From Brevibacterium sp. 'Marine' (GTDB lineage Bacteria > Actinomycetota > Actinomycetes > Actinomycetales > Brevibacteriaceae), in NCBI RefSeq assembly GCF_012844365.1, contig NZ_CP051626.1, forward strand, positions 372,001-436,000: 64,000 nucleotides of DNA, written 5' to 3'. A model generated the notes under the pieces. It did no database searches. It was not told the DNA's origin and worked only from the letters and a program-made list of their open reading frames with translations. Shown here piece by piece: positions 40,110-50,899 of the stretch (position 1 is its first letter; each line of letters starts with the position of its first letter). The translations under genes were made by a program, and so were the position numbers.

Positions 40110-40865
40110 ATGAGACCCACGCACAGTCAGATGATCACGCTCTCCGACGATATGCGTGCGAACATCGCAGGGGTGCCGGCGCTCGTCGTCAGCCTGGTCG
40201 TCGTGTTCGGCCTCGATTTCTCCCCGCTGGGCTCGGGCGCCTGGGCGAAGGGATCGGCGGCTGTGTCGCCGGCTCTGACCGGCGAGTTCATCACGGTCTT
40301 CCTCGTCTTCTGGCCCCTGTTCGCCCTCACCTACCTGATGTGGACGCATGTGGGGCTGAACGACCTCGACGAGACCGAGCTCATCGTCCATGCCCGCTGG
40401 ACACTGGCCAACCGTCGCCGCTGGTGGTCGAGGTGGTTCGGGATGGGAGGGGCGGTCTCCTGGGCGACGATGGCGGCCTATGTGGCGTTCATCTTCAACA
40501 TCTTCCTCGTCACCTCGGGCGCCGAGGACAGTCCCGTCATCTCCGCAGTGCTCGGTCTCGCGAATGTCATCGCCTCATGGGCGGTGCTCGTATATTCGTT
40601 CGCGCTCGAGTTCATGCGCCTCGACCTCAGCGGCGGCGGCAGTCCCGACGCGCGCCAGCTCGAATTCGACATGGACGCCCCGCGCGAGTTCGGCGACTAC
40701 CTCACCTTCTCCGTGCTGTCATCGACAATGACCGCCGCGCTGCCCGGCCGGGCGGTGTCGCGAATGGCGTGGCGGACGGTGCGCGCCAATGTCATCGTCG
40801 CCTTCGCCTTCAACTCCGTCGTCGTCGCGACCCTCGTGTCGATGATCCTCTCCTACGTCATGTGA
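40110..40865 (+). CDS. DUF1345 membrane protein
   Basis: A 251-residue protein with five or six hydrophobic segments. The DUF1345 pattern is visible: GEFITVFLVFWPLFALTYLMWTH, DLDETELIVHARWTLANRRRWWSRWF, ALEFMRLDLSGGGSPDARQLEFDMDAPREFGDYLTFSVLSSTM and a C-terminal RTVRANVIVAFAFNSVVVATLVSMIL. DUF1345 proteins are widespread inner-membrane proteins without known function. GGAG precedes the ATG at moderate distance. It is convergent with the secreted lipase across a strong hairpin. Confidence 0.82.
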   Translation: MRPTHSQMITLSDDMRANIAGVPALVVSLVVVFGLDFSPLGSGAWAKGSAAVSPALTGEFITVFLVFWPLFALTYLMWTHVGLNDLDETELIVHARWTLANRRRWWSRWFGMGGAVSWATMAAYVAFIFNIFLVTSGAEDSPVISAVLGLANVIASWAVLVYSFALEFMRLDLSGGGSPDARQLEFDMDAPREFGDYLTFSVLSSTMTAALPGRAVSRMAWRTVRANVIVAFAFNSVVVATLVSMILSYVM

Positions 40866-40901
40866 CCGTGCGCAGGCACAGCCCAACGGTGTGAATATCG
40901 C

Positions 40902-40936
40902 CGAGGCGGCCCTCCCCTTTCGGGAGGGCCGCCTCG
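40902..40936. terminator. Strong bidirectional terminator hairpin
   Basis: Perfect 15-bp arms (CGAGGCGGCCCTCCC at 40902-40916 and its complement at 40922-40936) enclose CTTTC. It lies between the convergent DUF1345 and lipase genes. The outer stem is the CGAGGCGGCC motif found elsewhere in the window. Confidence 0.88.
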
Positions 40937-40985
40937 TGTGCATGGGCTCCCCAACGGTGTGGGCCGCCTCGGTGAAGGTGGGAGG

Positions 40986-42443
40986 TCACAGCCTCCAGCA
41001 GCTGTCGAGCGGAGCCTTGCCCGCGAAGGTGCGGGTGGTGAAGATCTCGATGCGTGGCAGCGCGGCGATGTAGCCGCCGACGTGAGTGGGGGCGAGGTTG
41101 TCCTCGAACGCTACCTTGTGACCGGCTCTGCACCAGGTCGAGGCGAGTTCCTTGCCCTGATCGAACGAGATGACGTCGTCGAGGCGGCTGTGGTTGACCA
41201 GCAGCGGTACATTCGGCACCTCGGCCTGTCCCAAACGCTGACGGTCGACGATGTCCGTGAAATTCTCGTCGATGATGTCGGTGAATGACTCGCCGTTCTT
41301 CGTCAGCGACTCCCCATCCGTGAAGGCGGTCGAGAGCAGGGCCTCGACGGTGCACTTGTCCGCTGTTTCGGCCACCATCTTCTGTCCCTTCTCGTTGAGG
41401 AACTCGCTTGTGTCGATGCCGGCCTGCTCGGCGAACCCGACGACACCGTAGAGCGCGAATGCCGTGTAGACGCTCGAGAGCCCGGACACGGTCGTGTGCA
41501 GATCGACCGGCACCGCGCCGGCCGAAGCGGAGGCGATGTTGAGCTCGGGCGCCCACTCCTTCTGGAGCTCCAGGGCCGCCGTCGTGGCGTGACCGCCCTG
41601 CGAGTAGCCGCGCAGCTGGAGCTTGGTGTCCTCATCGATCTCGCTGCCGTCGACCTGCTGGACGGCGCGTGCCGCGTCGAGGACCGAACGCCCCTCTTCG
41701 ACGCGGTCGACGAAGTGGTGGGTGCCTTCGGTGCCGAGGCCCATGTAGTCGACGACGACAACGGGATGCTTCGCGGCCAGCGCCGATGCGACCGAGATGC
41801 CTTCGTATTCGGTACCCATGCCCATCTGACGGCTGGGAGCGCACTTGTCGGCGATGCCCTGAGTCCCCGGTGAGATGACGACAGCATCGTCGGCGTGACC
41901 GCTCGCGCCGTTCGGCGTGAGCAGGGTGGCGGTCGCGGCTCGGGCCTGGCCTTTCTCATCGGTGGTCTTGTACATGAAGACCGTCGACTTCGCGTCATGC
42001 TTGATGAGCTTCACCGGGTCGAGGTAGAAATCGGAGTCGGCCTGCTTGAGCACCGTGCCGTCCGCGCTCGGCAGCGAGTCCGGGGTCCGATAGAAGTCCC
42101 CGGGGACTCCTGACGCCGGCAGGTCCTCCTGCGCGGCGGCGTATTCGACATCGGCGGGAGTGAGTTCGTCGGTCTTCTCTACGGCCTTCTGCGCCTCTTC
42201 GACGCTGATGTCCTCGGGGACGCTGTCGCGATCGAGCGTGCTCGGATCCTCCGCGGCACGGTCGTCGAGGAACTCTTCGGCTTCGTCTTCGGTCTGCGGA
42301 ACGAGCTCGGCGGCCTGGGCCGGAGCGGTCGTCGTGCACAGGGTGAGTGCGAGGCCGACGATCGCTGCGGCGCTCAGCGCCCGCAGGCGACGATGCGGTC
42401 GTGTGGAGGATGTGGTCGGCAGTGCTGTGGTTGGCGTGCTCAT
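40986..42443 (-). CDS. Secreted lipase-family alpha/beta hydrolase
   Basis: A 485-residue exported hydrolase of the LIP (secretory lipase) family. The signal peptide spans residues 1 to about 43: twin basic residues RPHRRLR, hydrophobic AAAIVGLALTLCTTTAPA, cleavage after AQA. An acidic pro-region rich in Asp/Glu follows to about residue 115. The nucleophile elbow is LRGYSQGGHATTAALEL, and the triad Asp and His are likely in NHSRLDDVISF and LAPTHVGGYIAALP. Four Cys residues could form disulfides. It probably hydrolyses extracellular esters or triglycerides, in keeping with a lipid-rich habitat. AGGA precedes the ATG at 42443. Confidence 0.9.
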   Translation of the reverse strand: MSTPTTALPTTSSTRPHRRLRALSAAAIVGLALTLCTTTAPAQAAELVPQTEDEAEEFLDDRAAEDPSTLDRDSVPEDISVEEAQKAVEKTDELTPADVEYAAAQEDLPASGVPGDFYRTPDSLPSADGTVLKQADSDFYLDPVKLIKHDAKSTVFMYKTTDEKGQARAATATLLTPNGASGHADDAVVISPGTQGIADKCAPSRQMGMGTEYEGISVASALAAKHPVVVVDYMGLGTEGTHHFVDRVEEGRSVLDAARAVQQVDGSEIDEDTKLQLRGYSQGGHATTAALELQKEWAPELNIASASAGAVPVDLHTTVSGLSSVYTAFALYGVVGFAEQAGIDTSEFLNEKGQKMVAETADKCTVEALLSTAFTDGESLTKNGESFTDIIDENFTDIVDRQRLGQAEVPNVPLLVNHSRLDDVISFDQGKELASTWCRAGHKVAFEDNLAPTHVGGYIAALPRIEIFTTRTFAGKAPLDSCWRL

Positions 42444-42686
42444 AGGCGGTGGTCCTGTTCTGCCTGGTCTCTCGGCATTGAGAAGGTGCGGGACAGTGGT
42501 GTCGATGCAGACCACGATGGTGTGCATCGTGACGGTGAGAGCAGTGTGGCGACGGGGTGCGGTCGGCCAGGGTGTTCACCGTCGGACGCCCTGATTGTGA
42601 CGGGCACCACACACATTACTTGATAGTAGGACTGAGCGGTAGTTAAGTGACGAATATGGTCTGTCGCCAGGTCAGGTGAGGTCAGG

Positions 42687-43415
42687 TCAGGCGAGGTGCG
42701 AGCGGGCGACTTCGACGATGACGAGGAGCGCGCCGACGATCGAAGCGCCGACTGCGAGGCGGTAGAGGAGTCGACGGTCGGCGCGTCGGATGACGAAGTT
42801 CGACAGCCACAGACCGATGAGCATGAACGGCAGCAGAACCGCCGCCGCGATGAGGTGCCTGGTGCCGACTTCCCCGCCGATGGTCAGCCCCGTCAGGGAC
42901 AGGACGCTGCCGAGAGTGAAGTAGGCGCTCATCGTCGAGCGCATCGATGACGGGTCGAGCGAGCGCATGATGACACTGATCGGCGGTCCGCCGATGCTCG
43001 TGGCCGTGCCGAAGATCCCCGAGATCGACGAGGCGATGAACATATTGCGATGCGAGGCCGCCGGTGACCAGCCGACCAAGCTGAAGGCGGCACCGGCGAG
43101 GACGGTGACCGCGAGCATCAGTGACAGTCCGGAATCCGGCAGCAGCACCACGGCTGCGGTGCCGATCGCGATGCCGGGAAGCCGTCCGAGGGCACCCCAG
43201 CCGACGAGCTTCCAATCCACGTCTTGACGCTCACGGGCAAACGCGGTGAAAGAGGTGAGGGTGGCCAGCAGCAGAAGCGCCGATGGCAGCAGGTCGGGGC
43301 GCAGAAGCGCGAGCACCGGTGCGGTGATCATGCCGAGGCCGAATCCGATGGAGCCCTGCAGGCAGGCTGAGCCCAGCACCACGATCCCGATGATCAGGTA
43401 CTGGATGATCTCCAT
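42687..43415 (-). CDS. TauE/SafE-family membrane exporter
   Basis: A 242-residue, seven- to eight-helix protein of the TauE/SafE (COG0730) anion-exporter family. It has GSACLQGSIGFGLGMITAPVLALLRPDLLP near the N-terminus, matching the QGSIGFGLG consensus, and the internal pseudo-repeat SSISGIFGTATSIGGPPISVIMRSL. Members export sulfite, sulfoacetate or other small organic anions. GAGGAA precedes the ATG. It is divergent from the first Nramp-like transporter and shares a promoter region with several TGCGCA operator-like sites. It may export a by-product of the acid-sugar locus. Confidence 0.87.
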   Translation of the reverse strand: MEIIQYLIIGIVVLGSACLQGSIGFGLGMITAPVLALLRPDLLPSALLLLATLTSFTAFARERQDVDWKLVGWGALGRLPGIAIGTAAVVLLPDSGLSLMLAVTVLAGAAFSLVGWSPAASHRNMFIASSISGIFGTATSIGGPPISVIMRSLDPSSMRSTMSAYFTLGSVLSLTGLTIGGEVGTRHLIAAAVLLPFMLIGLWLSNFVIRRADRRLLYRLAVGASIVGALLVIVEVARSHLA

Positions 43416-43486
43416 CGGTTCCTCATTCCTCCACCCCGGCCCATTGGACCATGCGGCGCAGATTGCGCGTTCTGAGCAGCCATTCT

Positions 43487-43575
43487 ATGCGCAGAACGCA
43501 CAGATTGGCATCTTTTTCGTCGAACCTCTTGCGCACAATACGCATACATGGGCTAGTCTTTACGAAGATTGCGCA
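43487..43575. promoter_or_regulatory. Cluster of TGCGCA operator-like sites
   Basis: The divergent region holds a minus-strand 20-mer ATGTATGCGTATTGTGCGCA at 43549-43530, plus TATGCGCAGAACGCACA near 43486-43502 and TTGCGCA at 43569-43575. The same 20-bp pattern recurs at 49781-49800 and 55269-55288. These are the likely binding sites of the DeoR-family regulator encoded at 46377-47162. Confidence 0.65.
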
Positions 43576-43653
43576 CGGTGATGACGCGGACCAATCCTTG
43601 CATCATTCATCGGTCAATCGTTCAGATGTCCATCTACACATGGGAGTGCAGCC

Positions 43654-45027
43654 ATGGCCGCCGATGTCCATAGCGTGAAACGCAGCTCTGTCAATTCGAT
43701 GCCCGCGCAGAATCCGCTGCCGCGCGGCCTCGGTCTCGTCACCTCGGTCGGGCCCGGTCTCGTGCTGGCCATGTCGTTCCTGGGCACCGGCGACCTCGTC
43801 AGCTCCTCCGTCTCCGGTGCCTCCTACGGGTACGCGCTGCTGTGGACGCTCATCCTCTCTCTCATCGCCCGCACCTTCATCATCTCGTCCATCGCGAAGT
43901 ACACGCTGATGAACAAGCACGGCGACACGCAGATCCTGGACGGCTTCGCCCGCCTCTCGCCGGTCCTTCCCGGAATCATGGGTGCCGTCGTGCTCATCGC
44001 CGGATTCATCACCCAGGCCACCTTCCTCCTGGCCGCGGCCGTCGGACTCCACGAGCTCACCGGTGGTCAGTGGGGTGGAGCCTGGGGCCGGTTCTTCTGC
44101 GCGATCTTCATCGTCGCGCTCACTCTGTCGCTGGTCATGCTGCGCAAACAGTTCGTCGTCCTCGAGTACTTCGCACGTTTCGCCTCGGTCGCGATGATCA
44201 TCGCCTTCATCTATGCGCTCATCAAGATCGGCACCTTCGACATCGCCGGCTTCGTGCAGGGAATGGCCTTCGAGATCCCGCAGGAGCAGAACACCTCGGC
44301 ATTCGCCCCCATCGTCATCGCCTCCGCCACGATCGGCACGATCGCCGGCAACATGCCCAATCTCCTCTACTCCGGGTTCATGCGTGACAAGGGCTGGGTC
44401 GGGCCGAAGTATCGGAAGATCCAACAGTTCGACCTCATCGCCGGTATGGCCCCGCTGCTCATCATCAACCTCCTGTTCTGGATCGTCGCGGCCGAGTTCA
44501 GCGCCGCCAACCCAGGCTTCTCCATCGGCGACGAGTTCGACCTCTCCCATATGCTCTCGGTTGCGGTCGGTCCGGTCGGTCCGTATCTGCTGTGGATGTG
44601 CATCTTCTTCGCTGCGATGACGAGTTTCCCGCCGCAGTCGCGCGGCTTCGCTCAGCTGGCCATCAACGGCATCAACCACACCGTGCCGTCGATGCGGAAG
44701 TTCCTCGGCCGCGACGAGGAGAATCCCGCCTTCCGGTGGATCCAGGCGATCGTCTTCATCATCCTGCCCCTGGCCTCGACGATCCCCGGCGCCCCGGATC
44801 TCATCTCGCTCAACATCGTCGGCACCGCGATCTCGACCGTACTCAGCCTCCCGATCATCGTCGTCTGCATCCTGCTGCTGACCTCGCGGAAGAAGCACAT
44901 GCATGCCTACGCCGTCAATCGGAAATGGCAGACCGGACTGCTGCTTCTCCTCGGTATCATCGCCATCGTCGTCGGCGTCCAGATCGCCATGCAGATCCCC
45001 GCGATGTTCGCCACCGCGTTCGGATGA
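43654..45027 (+). CDS. Nramp-superfamily transporter without the canonical metal site
   Basis: A 457-residue, about 11-helix transporter recognisable as Nramp-like from GPGLVLAMSFLGTGDLVSSSVSGASYGYALLW (helix 1) and the overall helix pattern. In true Nramp/MntH helix 1 carries D-P-G-N for the metal; here residues 44-47 are G-T-G-D. The helix-6 M-P-H motif is replaced within SATIGTIAGNMPNLLYSG. Classical Mn/Fe transport is therefore unlikely. The gene lies in a sugar-acid catabolic locus beside a sialidase-like protein and under a shared operator, so uptake of an organic acid or a metal-chelated acid is a reasonable guess. The ATG at 43654 starts MAADVHSVK. Confidence 0.8.
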   Translation: MAADVHSVKRSSVNSMPAQNPLPRGLGLVTSVGPGLVLAMSFLGTGDLVSSSVSGASYGYALLWTLILSLIARTFIISSIAKYTLMNKHGDTQILDGFARLSPVLPGIMGAVVLIAGFITQATFLLAAAVGLHELTGGQWGGAWGRFFCAIFIVALTLSLVMLRKQFVVLEYFARFASVAMIIAFIYALIKIGTFDIAGFVQGMAFEIPQEQNTSAFAPIVIASATIGTIAGNMPNLLYSGFMRDKGWVGPKYRKIQQFDLIAGMAPLLIINLLFWIVAAEFSAANPGFSIGDEFDLSHMLSVAVGPVGPYLLWMCIFFAAMTSFPPQSRGFAQLAINGINHTVPSMRKFLGRDEENPAFRWIQAIVFIILPLASTIPGAPDLISLNIVGTAISTVLSLPIIVVCILLLTSRKKHMHAYAVNRKWQTGLLLLLGIIAIVVGVQIAMQIPAMFATAFG

Positions 45028-45048
45028 TCGGGTCGAATCGCCGCCGGC

Positions 45049-45158
45049 GAGGACTCCCTCGCCGAGGCGGCCCACCCGACCGACGAGCATGGCCGTTCCG
45101 CGGAGGATTCCCTCGCCGAGGCGGCCGGGCCCTGCGTTGCGGCCGGGCCCTGCGTTGT
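45049..45158. repeat. Direct repeats carrying the CTCGCCGAGGCGGCC motif
   Basis: Two 24-bp copies (45049-45072 and 45103-45126), both reading GAGGANTCCCTCGCCGAGGC and then GGCC, lie 54 bp apart. The second runs into a perfect 18-bp tandem repeat, GGCCGGGCCCTGCGTTG plus one base (45123-45140 and 45141-45158). All fill the gap between the transporter and sialidase-like genes. Confidence 0.88.
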
Positions 45159-45193
45159 CCGATGATCGTTGCCAAGACTTGGAGGAGAAACCC

Positions 45194-46363
45194 ATGAATC
45201 TGCTGTCCCAGCCCTCGCTCGACCGCGTGCCGGCGCCGCCGGCGGACGGACGACTCCGCTTCTTCGAGGACGACGGCTGTGCCGCGGCCGTCATCCCCAC
45301 CGACCGTCGTTCGAACCACGCTCCGTCGATCCTTGCGCTTCGGGACGGCAGCCTGCTGGCCGCCTGGTTCGGCGGCAGCGACGAGGGCAATGGGGACATC
45401 GACATCCTGGTGTCCCGCTTCGACGCGGACACGGGGGAGTGGACCGCCTCGGCGAGCGTCACCCATGATGAGATCCGGTCCGATCAGAACCCGGGGCTCT
45501 TCGCCGCCCCGGATGGAACGATCTGGCTCGTCTACACCTCCCAGCTGTCCCGCCAGTCAGGAGTGCCGGAGACGTTCAACCTCCAGCACACCTCCGTGGT
45601 CAAGGTGATCCGCTCGGCAGACGACGGAGTGAGCTGGAGCGAACCGGAGACGCTCTTCGACCATGAGGGGACGTTCTGCCGCCAGCCGATCCAGATCCTC
45701 CACAATGGGACGTGGGCGCACACTCAGTGGCTGTGCTTCGACGACGATTCGAAGAACGGCTCCGACCAACCGGTCGTTCAGCTCTCCGCGGACCAAGGCG
45801 CCTCCTGGCGTCAGGTCGAGTTCCCCGAGGCTGCCGGTCGAGTCCACCCGAACATCGTCGAGCTCGAACCGGGACACCTCGTCAGCCTGTTCCGTTCTCG
45901 CTTCGCCGACTGGGTCTACCTCAGCCGCTCCGAGGACGGGGGCGAGACCTGGTCGGCGCCCGAGGCCACCGAGGTGCCGAACAACAATGCCGGTCTCAGT
46001 GCCTTCCGGCTGCCCTCGGGCAGGCTCGCACTCGTCTCGAACGAGCACCAGGTGGCCACGGAACCCGGCGAAGTGGTCTGGCCGTATGAGCGGATGCGGA
46101 TCGTCATCGCCGTCTCGGACGACGAGGGCCGCACGTGGCCCGTGCGTCGAGTCATCGAGCCCGGTGACGGGTTCTCCGGCGAGGGGAATCTGCGCAGCAA
46201 CCGCCGTCAGGAGTACCCGCACGGCATCGTCGACGCCGACGGACTCATCCACGTCGTCTACGCCTACAGCTCACGACGGGCCATCCGTCACGTCGTCTTC
46301 GCGGAGGACTGGATCTCCGGCGTCGAAGACCAGGTCCACACCGACTGCAAGCTCTGGGGCTGA
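45194..46363 (+). CDS. Sialidase-like (BNR/Asp-box) beta-propeller protein
   Basis: A 389-residue protein of the predicted-neuraminidase (COG4692) type. Asp-box-like repeats are spaced along it: SADDGVSWS, SADQGASWR, SEDGGETWS and SDDEGRTWP. Together with SNHAPSILALRDGSLLAAWFGGSDEG they give a six-bladed propeller signature. No signal peptide is present, so it is cytosolic, which argues against action on host glycans. It may process an intracellular sugar-acid derivative. GGAGGAG precedes the ATG at 45194. It follows the Nramp-like transporter with a repeat-filled gap and converges with the DeoR gene 13 nt away. Confidence 0.8.
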   Translation: MNLLSQPSLDRVPAPPADGRLRFFEDDGCAAAVIPTDRRSNHAPSILALRDGSLLAAWFGGSDEGNGDIDILVSRFDADTGEWTASASVTHDEIRSDQNPGLFAAPDGTIWLVYTSQLSRQSGVPETFNLQHTSVVKVIRSADDGVSWSEPETLFDHEGTFCRQPIQILHNGTWAHTQWLCFDDDSKNGSDQPVVQLSADQGASWRQVEFPEAAGRVHPNIVELEPGHLVSLFRSRFADWVYLSRSEDGGETWSAPEATEVPNNNAGLSAFRLPSGRLALVSNEHQVATEPGEVVWPYERMRIVIAVSDDEGRTWPVRRVIEPGDGFSGEGNLRSNRRQEYPHGIVDADGLIHVVYAYSSRRAIRHVVFAEDWISGVEDQVHTDCKLWG

Positions 46364-46376
46364 ACCGCCGGAACCG

Positions 46377-47162
46377 TCAGCTGTGCACGGCGCTGCCCAT
46401 CTGGTCGACGCGAACCACGGTGATGCCGCGGTCTTCGAACAGTTTGATCTGCGCGGGATCGGCCGAATCGTCGGTGACGAGCGTCCAACCGGTGCCGAGG
46501 TCGGCCCACGCGTGGAAGGGGCGCTGGCCGAGCTTCTCGGCATGGGCGACGACGAAGACGTGGGTGGCTCGGCGGCTCATCAGCTCCTTGAGTCGCACCT
46601 GTTCGGGCAGGGCCTCGCACACCCCGTCCTCGGCGGTGACGGCATCGGCGCCGAGGAAGGCGAAGTCGAAGGTGAACCTCTCCAGTCCCGCCTCGGTGAT
46701 GGGTCCGATGAATCCCTGGCTGACAGGCCGATAGCGGCCGCCGAGGAGCGTGAACTCCACGCCTTCGAGGTCGGCCATCTGCTGCAGCGAGGTCAGTCCG
46801 GAGGACACCACGGACAAGGGTGCCGTGTCGCGGAGTGCGCGCGCGATCTGCGCCGTGGTCGTCCCGGCGTCGAGGAGCACATGCGAACCGGCCGGCACCT
46901 GCTTGGCGCACCAGGATCCGATGGCGCGTTTGACCTCGGGGGCTTCATGGGAGCGCTCGGCCAGCGTGGTCTCGGACTCCGTCGGGACGGCGATGACTCC
47001 GCCGTAGGTGCGGGCCAGCTCGCCCGAGTCAGTGAGCTTCGCGAGGTCGCGACGGATCGTCGACGCGGTGACCCCGAGCATCTCCGAGAGGGCATCGACG
47101 CTCATCTCGCCCTGGGTGCGGGCCAGCTGAAGGATCTCCTCGCGACGTTCGCCAGCGTTCAT
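46377..47162 (-). CDS. DeoR/GlpR family repressor
   Basis: A 261-residue DeoR-type regulator. The N-terminal HTH reads ERREEILQLARTQGEMSVDALSEMLGVTASTIRRDLAKLTDSGELARTYGG. The C-terminal DeoRC sensor domain shows LLDAGTTTAQIARAL, LSVVSSGLTSLQQMA, FTFDFAFLGADAVTAEDGVCE and VVAHAEKLGQRPFHAWADL. Such proteins respond to phosphorylated sugars. Its location in the middle of the acid-sugar locus, together with related TGCGCA-containing sites upstream of itself and of the locus promoters, points to local control. The effector is likely a phosphorylated acid sugar or triose phosphate. Confidence 0.92.
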   Translation of the reverse strand: MNAGERREEILQLARTQGEMSVDALSEMLGVTASTIRRDLAKLTDSGELARTYGGVIAVPTESETTLAERSHEAPEVKRAIGSWCAKQVPAGSHVLLDAGTTTAQIARALRDTAPLSVVSSGLTSLQQMADLEGVEFTLLGGRYRPVSQGFIGPITEAGLERFTFDFAFLGADAVTAEDGVCEALPEQVRLKELMSRRATHVFVVAHAEKLGQRPFHAWADLGTGWTLVTDDSADPAQIKLFEDRGITVVRVDQMGSAVHS

Positions 47163-47202
47163 CTCTCTCCTGATCGGTTGTCGTTGGTCGCCACTGTATC
47201 GC

Positions 47203-47222
47203 GGATCATCGCGCGGATTGCG
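47203..47222. promoter_or_regulatory. Weak operator-like site upstream of the DeoR gene
   Basis: ATCATCGCGCGGATTGCGCA matches the 20-bp locus pattern at its ends and in the core GCG, with TGCGCA intact, 41-60 nt upstream of the DeoR start. It suggests autoregulation. Confidence 0.4.
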
Positions 47223-47288
47223 CAGGGCCGCCTCGGTGAGGGCGCCGAACCCGGACTGTCGGCCGCGCAGACCGCGCAGAGCAGAGAC

Positions 47289-49736
<2,448 letters not shown>

Positions 49737-49780
49737 GGCACTCCTTTGCGTCCGGTCCGGCTGAACATCTCTACAGTGAC

Positions 49781-49800
49781 ATGTCTGCGCGAAATGCGCA
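49781..49800. promoter_or_regulatory. Shared acid-sugar-locus operator
   Basis: ATGTCTGCGCGAAATGCGCA lies between the divergent kinase-PdxA and aldo/keto reductase genes. It matches the site at 55269-55288 in 17 of 20 positions and the minus-strand site at 43549-43530 at the invariant ATGT-TGCG-TGCGCA positions. Confidence 0.7.
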
Positions 49801-49875
49801 ACTTGTTGCACGATCCACGCATAAGTGGGAGGATCGGGGTATCGACGATCTGCCCCACTCAACGAGGAGACCCTT

Positions 49876-50856
49876 GTGACCACAGACTCGACAATCACGC
49901 TCGACGGAGTCTCCGTCCCCCTGTCCCGGCTGGTGCTGGGCACGATGACATTCGGCGACACGGTGGCCGAAGCGGACGCGCACGAGGTGTTCGAGGCGGC
50001 CATCGCCGCGGGTATCACCGGCATCGACACCGCCAACGGCTATGCGAAGTCGACGACCGAGGGGCTCATCTCGCCGCTGGTGAAGAAGCACCGTGATCGG
50101 ATCGTGTTGGCGACGAAGGCCGGAATGCCCCATGCCGACGCCGGCGAGCACTCGCCGCTGTCGGCGAAGGGCCTGCGCGCGAGCGTCGAAGGCTCGCTGC
50201 GTCGTCTCGACGTCGACTCGATCGATCTCTTCTATCTCCACCAGCCCGACCGGGCGGCTGCCCTCGACGAGACGCTCGAGACCGTCGCCGCCCTGCGTGC
50301 CGAAGGCAAGATCGCCGCCCTGGGCATCTCGAACTTCTCCGCGTGGCAGGCCGTCGATGTCATCGCCGCGGCCGAGCGTGCCGGCGCCCCGCGACCGATG
50401 GTGGCGCAGAACGTCTACAGCGTGCTGGCTCGTCGGATCGAAGATGAATGGCTCGAATGCGGACAGGCTCACGGCATCGTGACGATGGCGTACAACCCGT
50501 TGGCCGGCGGATTGCTCGCCCGCCGTCCCTCGACCGAAGGCACCGGCGATCGATTCTCCGGCTCCGTGCTCGCCGAAATGTACTCGCAGCGCTACCTCTC
50601 CGACTCCGTCCTCACTGCGGTCGAGGCCTTTGCCGCCGTGGCCGATGGCGCCGGGATCCCGCAGGCCGAGCTCGCGCTGCGCTGGGTCGCCGAGGCGCCG
50701 GGCGTCTCTGCCCTCCTGCTCGGGGCCAGCCGCGTCGGGCAGCTCGAAGCGAATATCGCGGCCATCTCGAAGGGTCCGCTGCCGGCCGATGTGCTCACCG
50801 CCGTCGACGACGCCACCGCCGCGGTGCGCGGCTCCCAGCCGAAGTACAACCGCTGA
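49876..50856 (+). CDS. Aldo/keto reductase
   Basis: A 326-residue (beta/alpha)8 NADPH-dependent oxidoreductase. Catalytic tetrad elements are visible: Asp and Tyr in GIDTANGYAKST, Lys in VLATKAGMPH and His in LFYLHQPD. The C-terminal NADPH-binding segment LLLGASRVGQLEAN is intact. The start is GTG at 49876 with GAGGAG 6 nt upstream. It is divergent from the kinase-PdxA gene and lies 43 nt before the DapA-family gene in one probable operon. It may interconvert an aldose or keto acid of the pathway. The direction and substrate are inferred only from context. Confidence 0.9.
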   Translation: MTTDSTITLDGVSVPLSRLVLGTMTFGDTVAEADAHEVFEAAIAAGITGIDTANGYAKSTTEGLISPLVKKHRDRIVLATKAGMPHADAGEHSPLSAKGLRASVEGSLRRLDVDSIDLFYLHQPDRAAALDETLETVAALRAEGKIAALGISNFSAWQAVDVIAAAERAGAPRPMVAQNVYSVLARRIEDEWLECGQAHGIVTMAYNPLAGGLLARRPSTEGTGDRFSGSVLAEMYSQRYLSDSVLTAVEAFAAVADGAGIPQAELALRWVAEAPGVSALLLGASRVGQLEANIAAISKGPLPADVLTAVDDATAAVRGSQPKYNR

Positions 50857-50899
50857 ACCGCCTCTGTCTCGATTCGACCAATCCTGTGAAAGGACCACC

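Noticed and set aside
43654..45027. Ordinary MntH manganese transporter
   Set aside because: The DPGN and MPH metal-site motifs are both missing.
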